42,532 nucleotides of DNA from JAGOPO01 sp035524755 (GTDB lineage: Bacteria > Patescibacteriota > Minisyncoccia > 2-02-FULL-40-12 > GWA2-44-9), in contig DATKOD010000016.1 in assembly GCA_035524755.1 (NCBI GenBank), positions 1-42,532 of the forward strand, read 5' to 3'. The first letter of the stretch is position 1. Each line of letters starts with the position of its first letter. The notes under the pieces are model-generated. The model was not told the origin of the DNA. It worked only from the letters and a program-made list of their open reading frames with translations, and ran no database searches. A program made the position numbers and the translations under genes. Shown here piece by piece: positions 15,509 through 23,351 of this stretch.

Positions 15509-15593
15509 CGGAGGGGGAGAGATTCGAACTCTCGATACCTTTCGGTATGCCGCCTTTCCAAGGCGGTGCACTAGACCACTATGCGACCCCTCC
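15509..15593 (-). tRNA. tRNA-Ser (anticodon GGA)
   Basis: A class II tRNA of 85 bases: acceptor GGAGGGG with CCCCTCC, anticodon stem CCGCC/GGCGG around loop TTGGAAA, a variable arm TACC-GAAA-GGTA, and T-arm GAGAG-TTCGAAT-CTCTC. CCA is not encoded. The ECF sigma gene begins just six bases downstream on the same strand. Confidence 0.95.
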
Positions 15594-15612
15594 AATTGTA
15601 TTGATTGGCCGT

Positions 15613-15641
15613 ACTATACCACGAAATATGCCCTATTTCAA
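15613..15641 (-). promoter_or_regulatory. Promoter of tRNA-Ser (and perhaps the sigma/exporter operon)
   Basis: TTGAAA (15636-15641) and TATAGT (15613-15618) on the minus strand are 17 bases apart. The tRNA 5' end is 19 bases after the -10. Because no other promoter fits in the six bases before the sigma gene, this one may drive both. Confidence 0.6.
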
Positions 15642-16631
15642 TCCGCTTCGGACAAGTTCGTCGAAGCGGACATCGCCATTCGGGCATGCGGCAGGAGAGT
15701 ACACTATGACCGAAGCGAGGAACACTCTCGCACGTTTCTGCGCCTCACGATATGCACGCTTGAGCGTCTCATACGCACGGATACCACGGCCACTGATTCC
15801 AAGCGAGCGCCGCATATTCGCCGTCGCATCGCCGGCGATCAGGATCATGTTGTTCACCGGAACATGTCGTACAACCTCCGCGGCCCACTCGTTCCAATCC
15901 CCCACACCACCGCCGCCGGCGATCAGGACGCAGTTCGGAGCGCCCCACCGCCGCACCGCCGCGGTGCCCCGCTCCGGAGACACCGCTGCAGAATCATCGA
16001 CGATCGTCAGTGTGCGGGCATGGTAGATCACCTCTTGGCAGTGAGGTATCTGGGGAAGCGTCGCGCTCCGGCGGTGGATCGTGTCCCACGAGATTCCCAT
16101 GAGCCGCGCTGCATGTACTGCCGCCGCGTAGTTCGGAACGTTGTGCGCACCCCATCGGGAAGCAATCTCATCACCGTCCCGGTGCTGTCCGTATTCGTCA
16201 TCCGTGCTGACAGTTGTATGTCGCACGACCCGCGGTGGAGACTCCATGAGTGCGACGCTCGCACGGCTTCCGGTTGATGCCATGACCGAAGTGTCCGTGG
16301 TGGGATCTATCGTGATCGCATTCCCAATGAGATGTGCCGCCCACAACATCGCGGTCGTCTTGCCGTGCGACCCGGTGATACCGATGATCTTCTTCTTCCA
16401 TGCCGATGCGAACAGGACCCGCTCATCGATAGGTTCGCCCCGGCCGGTCGCGCGTAATTGCCTGATCAGCCGATCGTAATCATCACCGTCCCGGGCGCGG
16501 TTCTGTACGAGCGAGATGACACGGCGACGGATCCCATCGTCACGAACGACGACCGTCGCACCCTGTTCCAGCAACCACGCTGCGGTTTGTGCGGTCGACG
16601 TCTCGAACGTTCTCGAGCGATACGATGCCAT
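15633..16631 (-). CDS. Shortened MurD-like Mur ligase
   Basis: The 332-residue protein has Mur-ligase hallmarks but is about 100 residues shorter than typical MurD (about 440). Seen in order: a brief Rossmann-like start (STAQTAAWLLEQGATVVVRDD, 12-32), the ATP loop GITGSHGKTT (84-93), GAHNVPNYAAAVHAARLMGI (161-180), DDSAAVSPERGTAAVRRW (212-229, equal to the MurD NDSKATN region), and VYSPAACPNGDVRFDELV (310-327, equal to the MurD LLSPACASFDQF end). It should add D-glutamate to UDP-MurNAc-Ala if active. The central and N-terminal domains are much reduced. The ATG lies two bases after the htpX stop. Confidence 0.8.
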   Translation of the reverse strand: MASYRSRTFETSTAQTAAWLLEQGATVVVRDDGIRRRVISLVQNRARDGDDYDRLIRQLRATGRGEPIDERVLFASAWKKKIIGITGSHGKTTAMLWAAHLIGNAITIDPTTDTSVMASTGSRASVALMESPPRVVRHTTVSTDDEYGQHRDGDEIASRWGAHNVPNYAAAVHAARLMGISWDTIHRRSATLPQIPHCQEVIYHARTLTIVDDSAAVSPERGTAAVRRWGAPNCVLIAGGGGVGDWNEWAAEVVRHVPVNNMILIAGDATANMRRSLGISGRGIRAYETLKRAYREAQKRARVFLASVIVYSPAACPNGDVRFDELVRSGLK

Positions 16632-16633
16632 GG

Positions 16634-17530
16634 TTACTCCATCCCGCGCAGGATGCGGATACGGTCGTCAAGCGGCGGATGCGTCATGAACAGACGTGCG
16701 AACCAACCGGCACTCTGCCGGCCACGGAACGGATTCGCGATGTACAGATGTGCCGTTGCATTCGATGCGCGAGGCAACGGTTCCTGGTCCGTCCGGATCT
16801 TCTCCAATGCGCTCGCCAAACCCTCGGGATACCGGGTCAACAGTGCGCCGGATGAATCCGCGAGGTATTCACGTTTGCGTGACACCGCCAATTGGATAAG
16901 CGTCGCCGCGATCGGCGCAAGCACGGCTGATACGATAGCGAGAATGAACAGGATACCCGCACCGTCTCGATTATTGCGACGATTCCCGCCGAACATCGAG
17001 ATACGCAGAAAGACGTTCGCCATCGCGGCGATGAGACCGCCGAGCACCACGACGATGGTTGAGACGAGGATATCGCGGTTCCCCACGTGCGAGAGTTCGT
17101 GTGCCAGGACACCCGTCAGCTCATTATCGTCCAGTCGCGAAAGCGCACCTTGCGTGACGGCCACGGCCGCATGCTTGGCATTGCGTCCCGTGGCAAATGC
17201 GTTGATTTGCGCACCGGGCAGCACGTACAGCCGCGGCACCGGAAGCCCCGCGGTGATGCAGAGATTCTCCACGATGCGGTATAGCCGGACGTTCTGTTCC
17301 CGTGATACCGGTTGCGCGCCGGAGCTCGCCAGCGCGATCTTATCAGAGAACCAATAGGCACTGATGTTGCCGATGATGCTCACCGCAGCGAAGACGTACA
17401 GGATGGTCGGGTCCTGGTAGACCTGCGAGAATACCCAGCCCAGCCCCAGGAGCAACGCGAAGATCGCCGTCATCAACAGCCACGTCCTCCGGACGTTCTG
17501 GTCCTGATGTGCGTAGAGATTGGCCACCAT
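16634..17530 (-). CDS. htpX: HtpX-family membrane zinc metalloprotease
   Basis: The 298-residue M48 protease degrades misfolded membrane proteins. Two N-terminal helices (about 17-36 and 42-64) precede the catalytic HELSH (144-148), a third helix (about 155-180), a fourth (about 188-212), and KREYLAD, which supplies the third zinc ligand Glu. QINAFATGRN is a family signature. It follows lemA by four bases, a widely conserved lemA-htpX pair. Length matches the family. Confidence 0.96.
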   Translation of the reverse strand: MVANLYAHQDQNVRRTWLLMTAIFALLLGLGWVFSQVYQDPTILYVFAAVSIIGNISAYWFSDKIALASSGAQPVSREQNVRLYRIVENLCITAGLPVPRLYVLPGAQINAFATGRNAKHAAVAVTQGALSRLDDNELTGVLAHELSHVGNRDILVSTIVVVLGGLIAAMANVFLRISMFGGNRRNNRDGAGILFILAIVSAVLAPIAATLIQLAVSRKREYLADSSGALLTRYPEGLASALEKIRTDQEPLPRASNATAHLYIANPFRGRQSAGWFARLFMTHPPLDDRIRILRGME

Positions 17531-17534
17531 GGCG

Positions 17535-18080
17535 TTAGAACTGAACTCTCACTGGCTCCCGCTCGGTCGCATTGCCGAGTTCGAAGAAGTCGGCTTTGGT
17601 GAATCCGAATGCGTTCGCGATGAGGTTGGTCGGGAACGTCTCGCGCTTCGTGTTCAGCACGAGCACGTTTGAGTTGTAGAACCGGCGCGCGGCCTGGATC
17701 TTGTTCTCGGTGTCCGAAAGCTCGGCCTGCAGTGACGTGAACGACTCGACCGCGCGTAGCTGCGGATACGCCTCGGCAAGTGCGAAGAGCGATTTCAATG
17801 CTCCGGAGAGTTCGTTCTCAGCCGCACCCTTAGCCATGGCGCCGGTGGCGCTCATCGCGCGGGCCCGTGCCTGGATGACCTTATCGAAGGTGCCTGATTC
17901 ATGCGCCGCATAGCCCTTCACCGCCTCCACCAGATTCGGGATGAGATCGTACCGCCGCTTCAACTGGACATCGATATCGGACCACGATTCTTTCACTCGG
18001 TTGCGGGCCATGACGAGCCCGTTGAACGCGACGATCGCCCAAAGTACCACAACCGCAATGACGATAGAGAGGATAATCAT
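17535..18080 (-). CDS. lemA: LemA-family membrane protein
   Basis: A 181-residue protein with an N-terminal membrane helix (about 2-22) followed by a long helical bundle. The LemA signature is clear: FNGLVMARNRVKESWSDIDVQLKRRYDLIPNLVEAVKGYAAHE, then ELSDTENKIQAARRFYN and FPTNLIANAFGF. Function is unclear in general; it often accompanies HtpX and may take part in envelope quality control. A CATATT hexamer 6 bases before the ATG and no ribosome site suggest a leaderless start. A terminator of the upstream gene is right before it. Confidence 0.95.
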   Translation of the reverse strand: MIILSIVIAVVVLWAIVAFNGLVMARNRVKESWSDIDVQLKRRYDLIPNLVEAVKGYAAHESGTFDKVIQARARAMSATGAMAKGAAENELSGALKSLFALAEAYPQLRAVESFTSLQAELSDTENKIQAARRFYNSNVLVLNTKRETFPTNLIANAFGFTKADFFELGNATEREPVRVQF

Positions 18081-18086
18081 AGGGTG

Positions 18087-18092
18087 AATATG
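18087..18092 (-). promoter_or_regulatory. Possible -10 element of lemA-htpX
   Basis: CATATT on the minus strand ends 6 bases before the lemA ATG. It is weaker than the other leaderless -10 sites. Confidence 0.35.
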
Positions 18093-18102
18093 CCATATTT
18101 AC

Positions 18103-18137
18103 AGGAAAAAAGAAAGCCCGCTGCGCTCGCAGCGGGC
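18103..18137 (-). terminator. Terminator of the beta-barrel-like protein gene
   Basis: A stem of about 10 bp (GCCCGCTGCG/CGCAGCGGGC, 18116-18137) is followed on the minus strand by a long T-rich tract (complement of 18103-18115). Confidence 0.85.
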
Positions 18138-18145
18138 CATGGGAT

Positions 18146-18742
18146 TCAAAAACGGTATCCGATGCCAAGGGCGTACCCCGGCACCACGGTTCGGGAACGG
18201 TCGGACTCGGCTTTCATTGCGCCGGCGGCCCCCCACGCGAAGTCCGTTTCGGTCCATATCATGGAGAGACGGAGCTGGGCTTCGCAGAAGAAGTGCCAAT
18301 AGACCTGGCGCTGCACACCGAAACTCACGAACGGGATCAGCGCGGTAGAATCCACGGGCCCATTGAGCATCACGTGGCGCCAGGTCCAGTGCCGTGCGGA
18401 CCCCTCAGTGAACGAGAGCGAGTTGTACGGCACACTCTCCATGGTGAGCCACGAGCCGATCCTTGCCGTGCCCGTCAGACGCCACGGGAGCGAATACCGC
18501 CGGCCGACGGCCGCTTCGATGCCGAACCCGTCCGCGCGGTACGTACCCTCCTTGGTTATCGTCACGCTGGTGCGAAATCCCCAGTAGGTCGGCCATTCGA
18601 CGCCGAAACCGAAGCGGCCGGTCCGAGGTCCGTGGGTGTAGTGCGCGACATCACTCAGCCCGATGTCGGCACGCAGCTCTGTCTGGGCGGATGCCGGGAC
18701 GGCGATGAGGAGCAGCGAAAACAGCAAGCAGAAGCGGTTCAT
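18146..18742 (-). CDS. Exported beta-barrel-like protein (198 aa)
   Basis: The precursor has a clear signal peptide (MNRFCLLFSLLLIAVPASA, cut before Q20). The mature part alternates polar and hydrophobic/aromatic residues in a manner typical of amphipathic beta strands (for example RFGFGVEWPTYWGFRTSVTI and ALIPFVSFGVQRQVYWHFFCEAQLRLSM) and ends GYALGIGYRF, with the terminal Phe seen in outer-membrane barrels. No lipobox is present. If the host is a patescibacterium, which has no known BAM pathway, an OMP-like protein is unexpected; it might be a soluble or inner-membrane beta protein. Its ATG overlaps the stop of the hydrolase gene by 4 bases. Confidence 0.7.
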   Translation of the reverse strand: MNRFCLLFSLLLIAVPASAQTELRADIGLSDVAHYTHGPRTGRFGFGVEWPTYWGFRTSVTITKEGTYRADGFGIEAAVGRRYSLPWRLTGTARIGSWLTMESVPYNSLSFTEGSARHWTWRHVMLNGPVDSTALIPFVSFGVQRQVYWHFFCEAQLRLSMIWTETDFAWGAAGAMKAESDRSRTVVPGYALGIGYRF

Positions 18743-19623
18743 CGCCCGCCCCCTTTCAACAGGTTGTAGAGCGGACTGAATGAGGGACCGGTTTTACAGG
18801 GGCTCGCCAATCCGCCGACCAGCGAATACCCCGAGCACTCGGAGAAGACGTACCAGTAGATACGGGTTGCGCGCCATGAAGCGTGGATGCGTGGATACTG
18901 CTCCCTGACGAAGTCGACCTGGGCCGCTTGACTGTCGACGCCCGTTTCCGTGACCCAGATCTCGGTGTTCGCCGGCAGACGCTGCACCTGACGTGCGACA
19001 TCGGGCATGAACGTGCTTCCGGTGCTGTAGTAGTGCAATGCCAGGATCGGCACGCGGCCCCCATCAGCCAACTTCAGGACGCCCGCATCCAAGATCCCAC
19101 GGAGGAAATCTTGTCCCCCCATGTTCCCAACGGGTGCGGCCGGGATGACGATGACGTCCAGTCCCTTGTCCACGACGCACGCGGCGGCGGCGGCGAAGAT
19201 GGGGGCGTATTCCTGCGGCGATATGGCGGTGAAGAGCTGGACTTCGTTGCCGATCTCCCAATACCGAATTGCCGGCGCGCCATGCACCGCCATTTCAAGC
19301 GCGGCACAGGTGTCCGGCTTCAGCATACTGTCGGGCAGGATGCCGAGCACGTCGGTAGCGCCGTTCGCCAGCAGCCAAGATGCGGCTGATTGCGTGTCGG
19401 GACCGAAGTACTCGAGCCGCACACCCCTGATGCTCCCGTTGTCCAGAAGGGGCTGAAGGAACGGCTGCTGCACGTTCAACGACCAGTCGAACGAATGCAT
19501 GCCTACGTAAGGCGACCACTGGCTCAGCGATGCCACCGCGTTCGGCGTGGTGACAGAACTTCCCCTGCCGCACGCGGCCAGAACGGCCAGCGACAGGACG
19601 ACCCAGAACCTTCGCATACTCAC
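18739..19623 (-). CDS. Lipoprotein glycoside hydrolase of clan-A type (TIM barrel)
   Basis: The 294-residue protein begins with a lipoprotein signal ending LAAC (C18). The rest fits a (beta/alpha)8 hydrolase: YWEIGNEV (121-128) holds the acid/base Glu127 after the conserved Asn; ALHYYSTGS (195-203) follows; IWVTETGVDS (222-231) supplies the nucleophile Glu226; RIYWYVFSE (254-262) is the last strand. This is the clan GH-A pattern, but I cannot place the exact family or substrate. The start is supported by AAGGAG five bases upstream and by a consensus promoter. It forms an operon with the beta-barrel-like gene. Confidence 0.82.
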   Translation of the reverse strand: MSMRRFWVVLSLAVLAACGRGSSVTTPNAVASLSQWSPYVGMHSFDWSLNVQQPFLQPLLDNGSIRGVRLEYFGPDTQSAASWLLANGATDVLGILPDSMLKPDTCAALEMAVHGAPAIRYWEIGNEVQLFTAISPQEYAPIFAAAAACVVDKGLDVIVIPAAPVGNMGGQDFLRGILDAGVLKLADGGRVPILALHYYSTGSTFMPDVARQVQRLPANTEIWVTETGVDSQAAQVDFVREQYPRIHASWRATRIYWYVFSECSGYSLVGGLASPCKTGPSFSPLYNLLKGGGR

Positions 19624-19647
19624 TCCTTGTGAAAGGTCAGTGTCGCG

Positions 19648-19676
19648 ATATTAACACGCCTATCTTGTTCTGTCAA
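19648..19676 (-). promoter_or_regulatory. Promoter of the hydrolase/beta-barrel operon
   Basis: TTGACA (19671-19676, consensus) and TAATAT (19648-19653) on the minus strand are 17 bases apart. The -35 lies inside the 3' end of pyrG. Confidence 0.75.
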
Positions 19677-21285
19677 TTGCCGCGCGGATGAGACCGCAGA
19701 AGAGCGGGTGCGGTACCAATGGGCGTGATTGCAGTTCCGGATGGAACTGCGTACCGATGAAGAACGGGTGATCAGGGAGCTCGATGATCTCCACCAGATT
19801 CCGCTGCGGATTCACGCCCGCGATGAGCATCCCCTTGTCTTCCAGTCGCTGACGGTACGCATTATTGAGTTCATACCGGTGACGATGCCGTTCATGGATG
19901 ACACCGACATCGTACAGAGCACGGCTCCGCGAGCGTTCGGCCAGATGGCATTCATACGCGCCAAGCCGCATGGTACCGCCCATGTTCTTTTCCTGGATAT
20001 GGACGACCTGCTCCGCCATCGTCGATATCACCGGATATTTGGTATGCGGATCCAGTTCCGTCGTGTGCGCGCCGCGCATGCCGGCAACGTTGCGGGCGAA
20101 TTCCACGGTCGCCAACTGCATCCCGTAGCACAGACCGAGATACGGGACGTGATGTTCCCGCACGTACCGGATAGCGCGCAGTTTGCCGATGACGCCGCGA
20201 CCGCCGAATCCCCCGGGGACGATGATGCCGCCATATCCCTCCAACTCCCTGACGGCCCGTGGGTTCGCCTCGTATGATTCGCTGTTGAGCCACGTGATGT
20301 CTGGCTTCCGACCGGATGCCCACGCCGCATGTTTAATGGCCTCGATGACCGACAAGTAGGAATCAGAAAGAGTGAAGTCGCCCGTACCGAAATATTTGCC
20401 GACGATGCCGATGCGGACCGGCTCCGCGGCGTTCCGGATGCGCCGCACAAGGGCGCGCCACTTGGCGTTGTCGGCTTTGCGTGGACGCATATGGAACTTA
20501 TCCAGGATGCGGGCGCCCAATTTATCTTTCTCGAAATTCACCGGCACCTCATAGATGCTTTGGATATCCGGCGCCGAGATGATGTCCCGCGGGCCGACAT
20601 TGCAGAACACGGAAACCTTCCGTTTCCGCACGTCGTCCAGCGGCACCGATGAGCGGGCGATGATGATGTCCGGTTGGACACCGGCCGATTGCATGTCCCG
20701 CACGGCGTTCTGCGTCGGCTTGGTCTTCATCTCTCCCACCATCGCCGGAATGGGAAAATAACTGACCAGCATACACAGCACCCGGCCGGGGAATTGCTGG
20801 CGCATCAGCCGGACCGCGTGCAAGAAGACCGCGTTCTGGCTCTCGCCCACCGTGCCGCCGATCTCCACCAACAGGACATCGGCATGGTTCCGTTGAGCGG
20901 CGGCGATGAGGCGCTCCCGTATCTCGTCGGTCACGTGCGGAATGACTTCCACGCACTTGCCGCCGTAGGCCAGCGCGCGTTCTTTCTCGATGACGCTCCG
21001 GTACACCGAACCGGCGGTCATGTAGTTCACGCGGGGGATGCTCACGTCCAAGAAGCGCTCGTAGTTGCCGATATCCTGGTCGCACTCCATCCCGTCGTGC
21101 GTGACGAACACTTCGCCGTGCTCGGTGGGGTTCATCGTGCCCGCATCGACGTTCAGATACGGATCGATCTTCACCGCAGATACGCGGAATCCGTAATCCT
21201 TCAGGATGCGTCCCGTGGACGCGACCGTCACCCCCTTTCCGATCCCCGACATCACTCCACCGCAGACGAAGATGTATCGGGTCAT
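19660..21285 (-). CDS. pyrG: CTP synthase
   Basis: The 541-residue enzyme makes CTP from UTP, ATP and glutamine. The N-terminal synthetase domain (about 1-270) begins MTRYIFVCGGVMSGIGKG and contains KIDPYLNVDAGTMNPTEHGEV. The C-terminal class I glutaminase domain has GGFGGRG, the nucleophile in LGLCYGMQLA, and the His-Glu pair in GTQFHPEL. Length matches the family. The frame extends to 21339 but the conserved start and a TATCAT hexamer 6 bases upstream of the ATG at 21283-21285 fix the start. A monocistronic unit is likely. Confidence 0.97.
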   Translation of the reverse strand: MTRYIFVCGGVMSGIGKGVTVASTGRILKDYGFRVSAVKIDPYLNVDAGTMNPTEHGEVFVTHDGMECDQDIGNYERFLDVSIPRVNYMTAGSVYRSVIEKERALAYGGKCVEVIPHVTDEIRERLIAAAQRNHADVLLVEIGGTVGESQNAVFLHAVRLMRQQFPGRVLCMLVSYFPIPAMVGEMKTKPTQNAVRDMQSAGVQPDIIIARSSVPLDDVRKRKVSVFCNVGPRDIISAPDIQSIYEVPVNFEKDKLGARILDKFHMRPRKADNAKWRALVRRIRNAAEPVRIGIVGKYFGTGDFTLSDSYLSVIEAIKHAAWASGRKPDITWLNSESYEANPRAVRELEGYGGIIVPGGFGGRGVIGKLRAIRYVREHHVPYLGLCYGMQLATVEFARNVAGMRGAHTTELDPHTKYPVISTMAEQVVHIQEKNMGGTMRLGAYECHLAERSRSRALYDVGVIHERHRHRYELNNAYRQRLEDKGMLIAGVNPQRNLVEIIELPDHPFFIGTQFHPELQSRPLVPHPLFCGLIRAAIDRTR

Positions 21286-21291
21286 GCACCG

Positions 21292-21297
21292 ATGATA
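21292..21297 (-). promoter_or_regulatory. -10 element (leaderless) of pyrG
   Basis: TATCAT on the minus strand ends exactly 6 bases before the ATG; no ribosome site is present. Confidence 0.5.
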
Positions 21298-21332
21298 CGC
21301 CCCCGGTGGTTCAGGTACATCCACAGGCGTCT

Positions 21333-21361
21333 TTGACACTTTCGCATTTTTTTGGTATATA
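21333..21361 (+). promoter_or_regulatory. Promoter of the 78-aa membrane protein gene
   Basis: TTGACA (21333-21338) and TATATA (21356-21361) are 17 bases apart. A leader of about 22 bases follows, with AAAGGAGGA shortly before the ATG. Confidence 0.85.
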
Positions 21362-21389
21362 TGTCGCGAACTTTCCCAAAGGAGGACGT

Positions 21390-21626
21390 ATGTGGTCCGT
21401 GCCCGTCATCGTCATCCTGCTGCTCGCCATCGTCCTGGTGCAGCTGCTCCGTGCCAGCAGACAGCCGGAGTTGACGCTCGAGGTCCACATCAAGGACTCG
21501 TACTGCGACGTCACGTCGCCGCAGCTTCCCGGAGCGTCCTCGATCGGTCAGGGCGACACCGCCGCCATCGGGTCGTTCATCAAGATCCATGGTGCGAAGC
21601 TCGGCATCAACGTCGTCTGTAAGTAA
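21390..21626 (+). CDS. Small single-pass membrane protein (78 aa), unknown function
   Basis: The ATG at 21390 is set by a strong ribosome site (AAAGGAGGA) five bases upstream. The product has one N-terminal membrane helix (about 3-21, SVPVIVILLLAIVLVQLL) and a roughly 55-residue extracytoplasmic beta-rich domain with two cysteines (C39 and C77) that could form a disulfide. No family is recognised. It is a lone plus-strand gene between pyrG and the GH99-like gene, with its own consensus promoter and terminator, so it is likely well expressed. Confidence 0.75.
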   Translation: MWSVPVIVILLLAIVLVQLLRASRQPELTLEVHIKDSYCDVTSPQLPGASSIGQGDTAAIGSFIKIHGAKLGINVVCK

Positions 21627-21630
21627 GGAT

Positions 21631-21662
21631 AGCCCCGACCTTCCGGTCGGGGCTCTTTCTTA
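21631..21662 (+). terminator. Terminator of the 78-aa gene
   Basis: AGCCCCGACC-TTCC-GGTCGGGGCT (10 bp stem, 21631-21654) is followed by CTTTCTTA. Its end overlaps the stop codon of the convergent GH99-like gene. Confidence 0.85.
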
Positions 21663-22985
21663 CTGACACGGTACTGCGGATTGCGGGTCGGATTGGTTCC
21701 GGAGACGGATGAGCGGATCAAGTATCGCGCATGGCGGCGGTTGCGGCGGTACCCATTCCTGCATCCCGTTGAACTTCCTGAAGATGTCCAGGTACTCGTA
21801 GGGATCGTCCTTGCCCTGCGCATCCTGATAGAGATTCCGTTCCTGTCCCTCTTCACGCCACTGCGAGATGTTGACCCCCGCCTCGATCATCGATCCCTCG
21901 CCCCACTCGTTCCATGATTCGATGAAGATGATCTGGGCACCATCGGTGACCGCGCGTTCGAGGAAATCCGTGATGAACGTGGTGCCGTTGCGTAGTCCGT
22001 ACCGGCCATAACCCGGGGTCGGCTGCTTCCCGACCCGTTCTTCGAAGCCGGTGTAGGCATGGGCGATCGGGATCATCCCCTGATCCGCATGGGCACGCTC
22101 CGCCGCCAGATCACTGGCGAATGTCGGCATGACATTCCAACCGGTGAATGTGGGGATGGCGCTCCAGCTCGGGAATTGCGCCCGTGCGTTCATCAGTCGT
22201 TGGTTCAGTAAGATGGTATTGTTGACGTCACCACCACGGATCACCCACGTGACGTTGCGCGGACTGTCGGCTGTGCCATCGAAGAACGTCATCCGCTCAT
22301 TGTCGGTCATCCAATCCGGGTAGATGAGCCAGTATGCAGGCTTGCCGCCGATGGTGATGTACGCATCCCGGCAGGGCGACGATTCTATCGCGGCGAGGTG
22401 GCGAGCGATCTCGGCCTTCCACGATTCACTCGTCGTCGCAACGTCCTGGGGCGTCGTGAGTCCCCAGCCCTCCAGGCCGACATGGAAGTGCTCTTCGTAC
22501 GCGACCCGTAGCAACCCCTTGATGTGCTTCGCTTCGTTGCCGAAGAATCGGTCGTACACGAAGGTCAGGTTAGGAGCCCAGGAGTAGACGCTCGCGAAGA
22601 ATCCGTCGATGCCGGCGGCCTGCGCCTGGTGTATCTGCCACCGCAAGACCTCGTCATCGCCACTGTCGTACGGCCCGATGAGCGGATACGCGGCGGAGCT
22701 GATGTCCCGGAGCCACGGAGCGCCAGGAATCGTCTGGCACGGGTCATCGGTCTTCCCCCCCCACACCCACGGACCCCACACCGGCGCAGGAGGCCCGGCC
22801 GTTGAGCAACGATCCGGCGTCGCCTGGTACCACAGATGGATGAGCACATAGACTTTGGCGCGCTCGTGCTCCGGCCACGGCGTAGGCCATGGCGACGGCG
22901 ATACGGCACTCGGTGAGGTCGTCATCTGGCTCCCCGGCGCGCAGGCAGCGCACATGAGCGCCAGTAACATCAACACTCGTTTCAT
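21660..22985 (-). CDS. GH99-like (WbsX-type) exported hydrolase, probable lipoprotein
   Basis: The 441-residue protein begins with a lipoprotein-like signal (MKRVLMLLALMCAAC, C15), then a Ser/Pro/Thr linker (about 20-40). The body is a TIM-barrel type: VYVLIHLWY, QAQAAGIDGFFASVYSW (119-135), LRVAYEEHFHVGLEGWG, and the diagnostic FIESWNEWGEGSMIEAG with the catalytic Glu region of the GH99-like/WbsX domain. Members act on mannose-containing glycans or occur in polysaccharide clusters; the substrate here is unknown. A Pro-rich C-terminal tail (about 405-441) adds three prolines in a row. AAAGGAG precedes the ATG. Confidence 0.85.
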   Translation of the reverse strand: MKRVLMLLALMCAACAPGSQMTTSPSAVSPSPWPTPWPEHERAKVYVLIHLWYQATPDRCSTAGPPAPVWGPWVWGGKTDDPCQTIPGAPWLRDISSAAYPLIGPYDSGDDEVLRWQIHQAQAAGIDGFFASVYSWAPNLTFVYDRFFGNEAKHIKGLLRVAYEEHFHVGLEGWGLTTPQDVATTSESWKAEIARHLAAIESSPCRDAYITIGGKPAYWLIYPDWMTDNERMTFFDGTADSPRNVTWVIRGGDVNNTILLNQRLMNARAQFPSWSAIPTFTGWNVMPTFASDLAAERAHADQGMIPIAHAYTGFEERVGKQPTPGYGRYGLRNGTTFITDFLERAVTDGAQIIFIESWNEWGEGSMIEAGVNISQWREEGQERNLYQDAQGKDDPYEYLDIFRKFNGMQEWVPPQPPPCAILDPLIRLRNQSDPQSAVPCQ

Positions 22986-23023
22986 TATGTGTCTCCTTTG
23001 GAAGGTACTGCTCGTTCGAAAAT

Positions 23024-23052
23024 ATCATAAAACATTTATCGGATTTTGGCAA
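23024..23052 (-). promoter_or_regulatory. Promoter of the GH99-like gene
   Basis: TTGCCA (23047-23052) and TATGAT (23024-23029) on the minus strand are 17 bases apart, directly after the upstream terminator. Confidence 0.7.
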
Positions 23053-23059
23053 TATCCGA

Positions 23060-23087
23060 AAGGAAAACCCCGACACAAGGTCGGGGG
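23060..23087 (-). terminator. Terminator of the zinc-ribbon gene
   Basis: CCCCGAC/GTCGGGG stem (23068-23074 with 23080-23086) is followed on the minus strand by TTTTCCTTT. Confidence 0.75.
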
Positions 23088-23094
23088 TGCTCTT

Positions 23095-23325
23095 TCAGTT
23101 CTTCTTCGGTTCCGGTGGCCGCGAAGGCAGATGATGATACCGAAGACCGCAGTTCTCGCAGAACCATCCGTCTCGGTGCCTGCGGATCGGAGTGCCGATG
23201 ACCGCACTGCTCGTGAACGGCTCCGTCCGGCAGTCCGGCACAAGCTGTCCGCGGCATACCACGCATTCGCCCGCCGGTTCGGGCTCCGGTTTCCGTCTCA
23301 GCATGCGAACGGCTGTCGCGCTCAT
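23095..23325 (-). CDS. Small zinc-ribbon-like protein (76 aa)
   Basis: The protein contains two CxxC pairs, C21/C24 (GECVVCRGQL) and C56/C59 (WFCENCGLRY), spaced as in a zinc ribbon, with basic and Pro-rich ends. A further Cys is at 32. It is probably cytosolic and may bind nucleic acid or protein; no specific family is recognised. The ATG is backed by AAGGAG six bases upstream, and a terminator follows 8 bases after the stop. It starts 26 bases after the LamG gene, so the two may be co-transcribed. Confidence 0.7.
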   Translation of the reverse strand: MSATAVRMLRRKPEPEPAGECVVCRGQLVPDCRTEPFTSSAVIGTPIRRHRDGWFCENCGLRYHHLPSRPPEPKKN

Positions 23326-23351
23326 GAGACGCTCCTTGTCAATATTCGAGT

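Noticed and set aside
15503..15595. N-terminal extension of the ECF sigma frame
   Set aside because: These bases form a complete tRNA-Ser on the same strand; the sigma family's conserved part starts after 15502.
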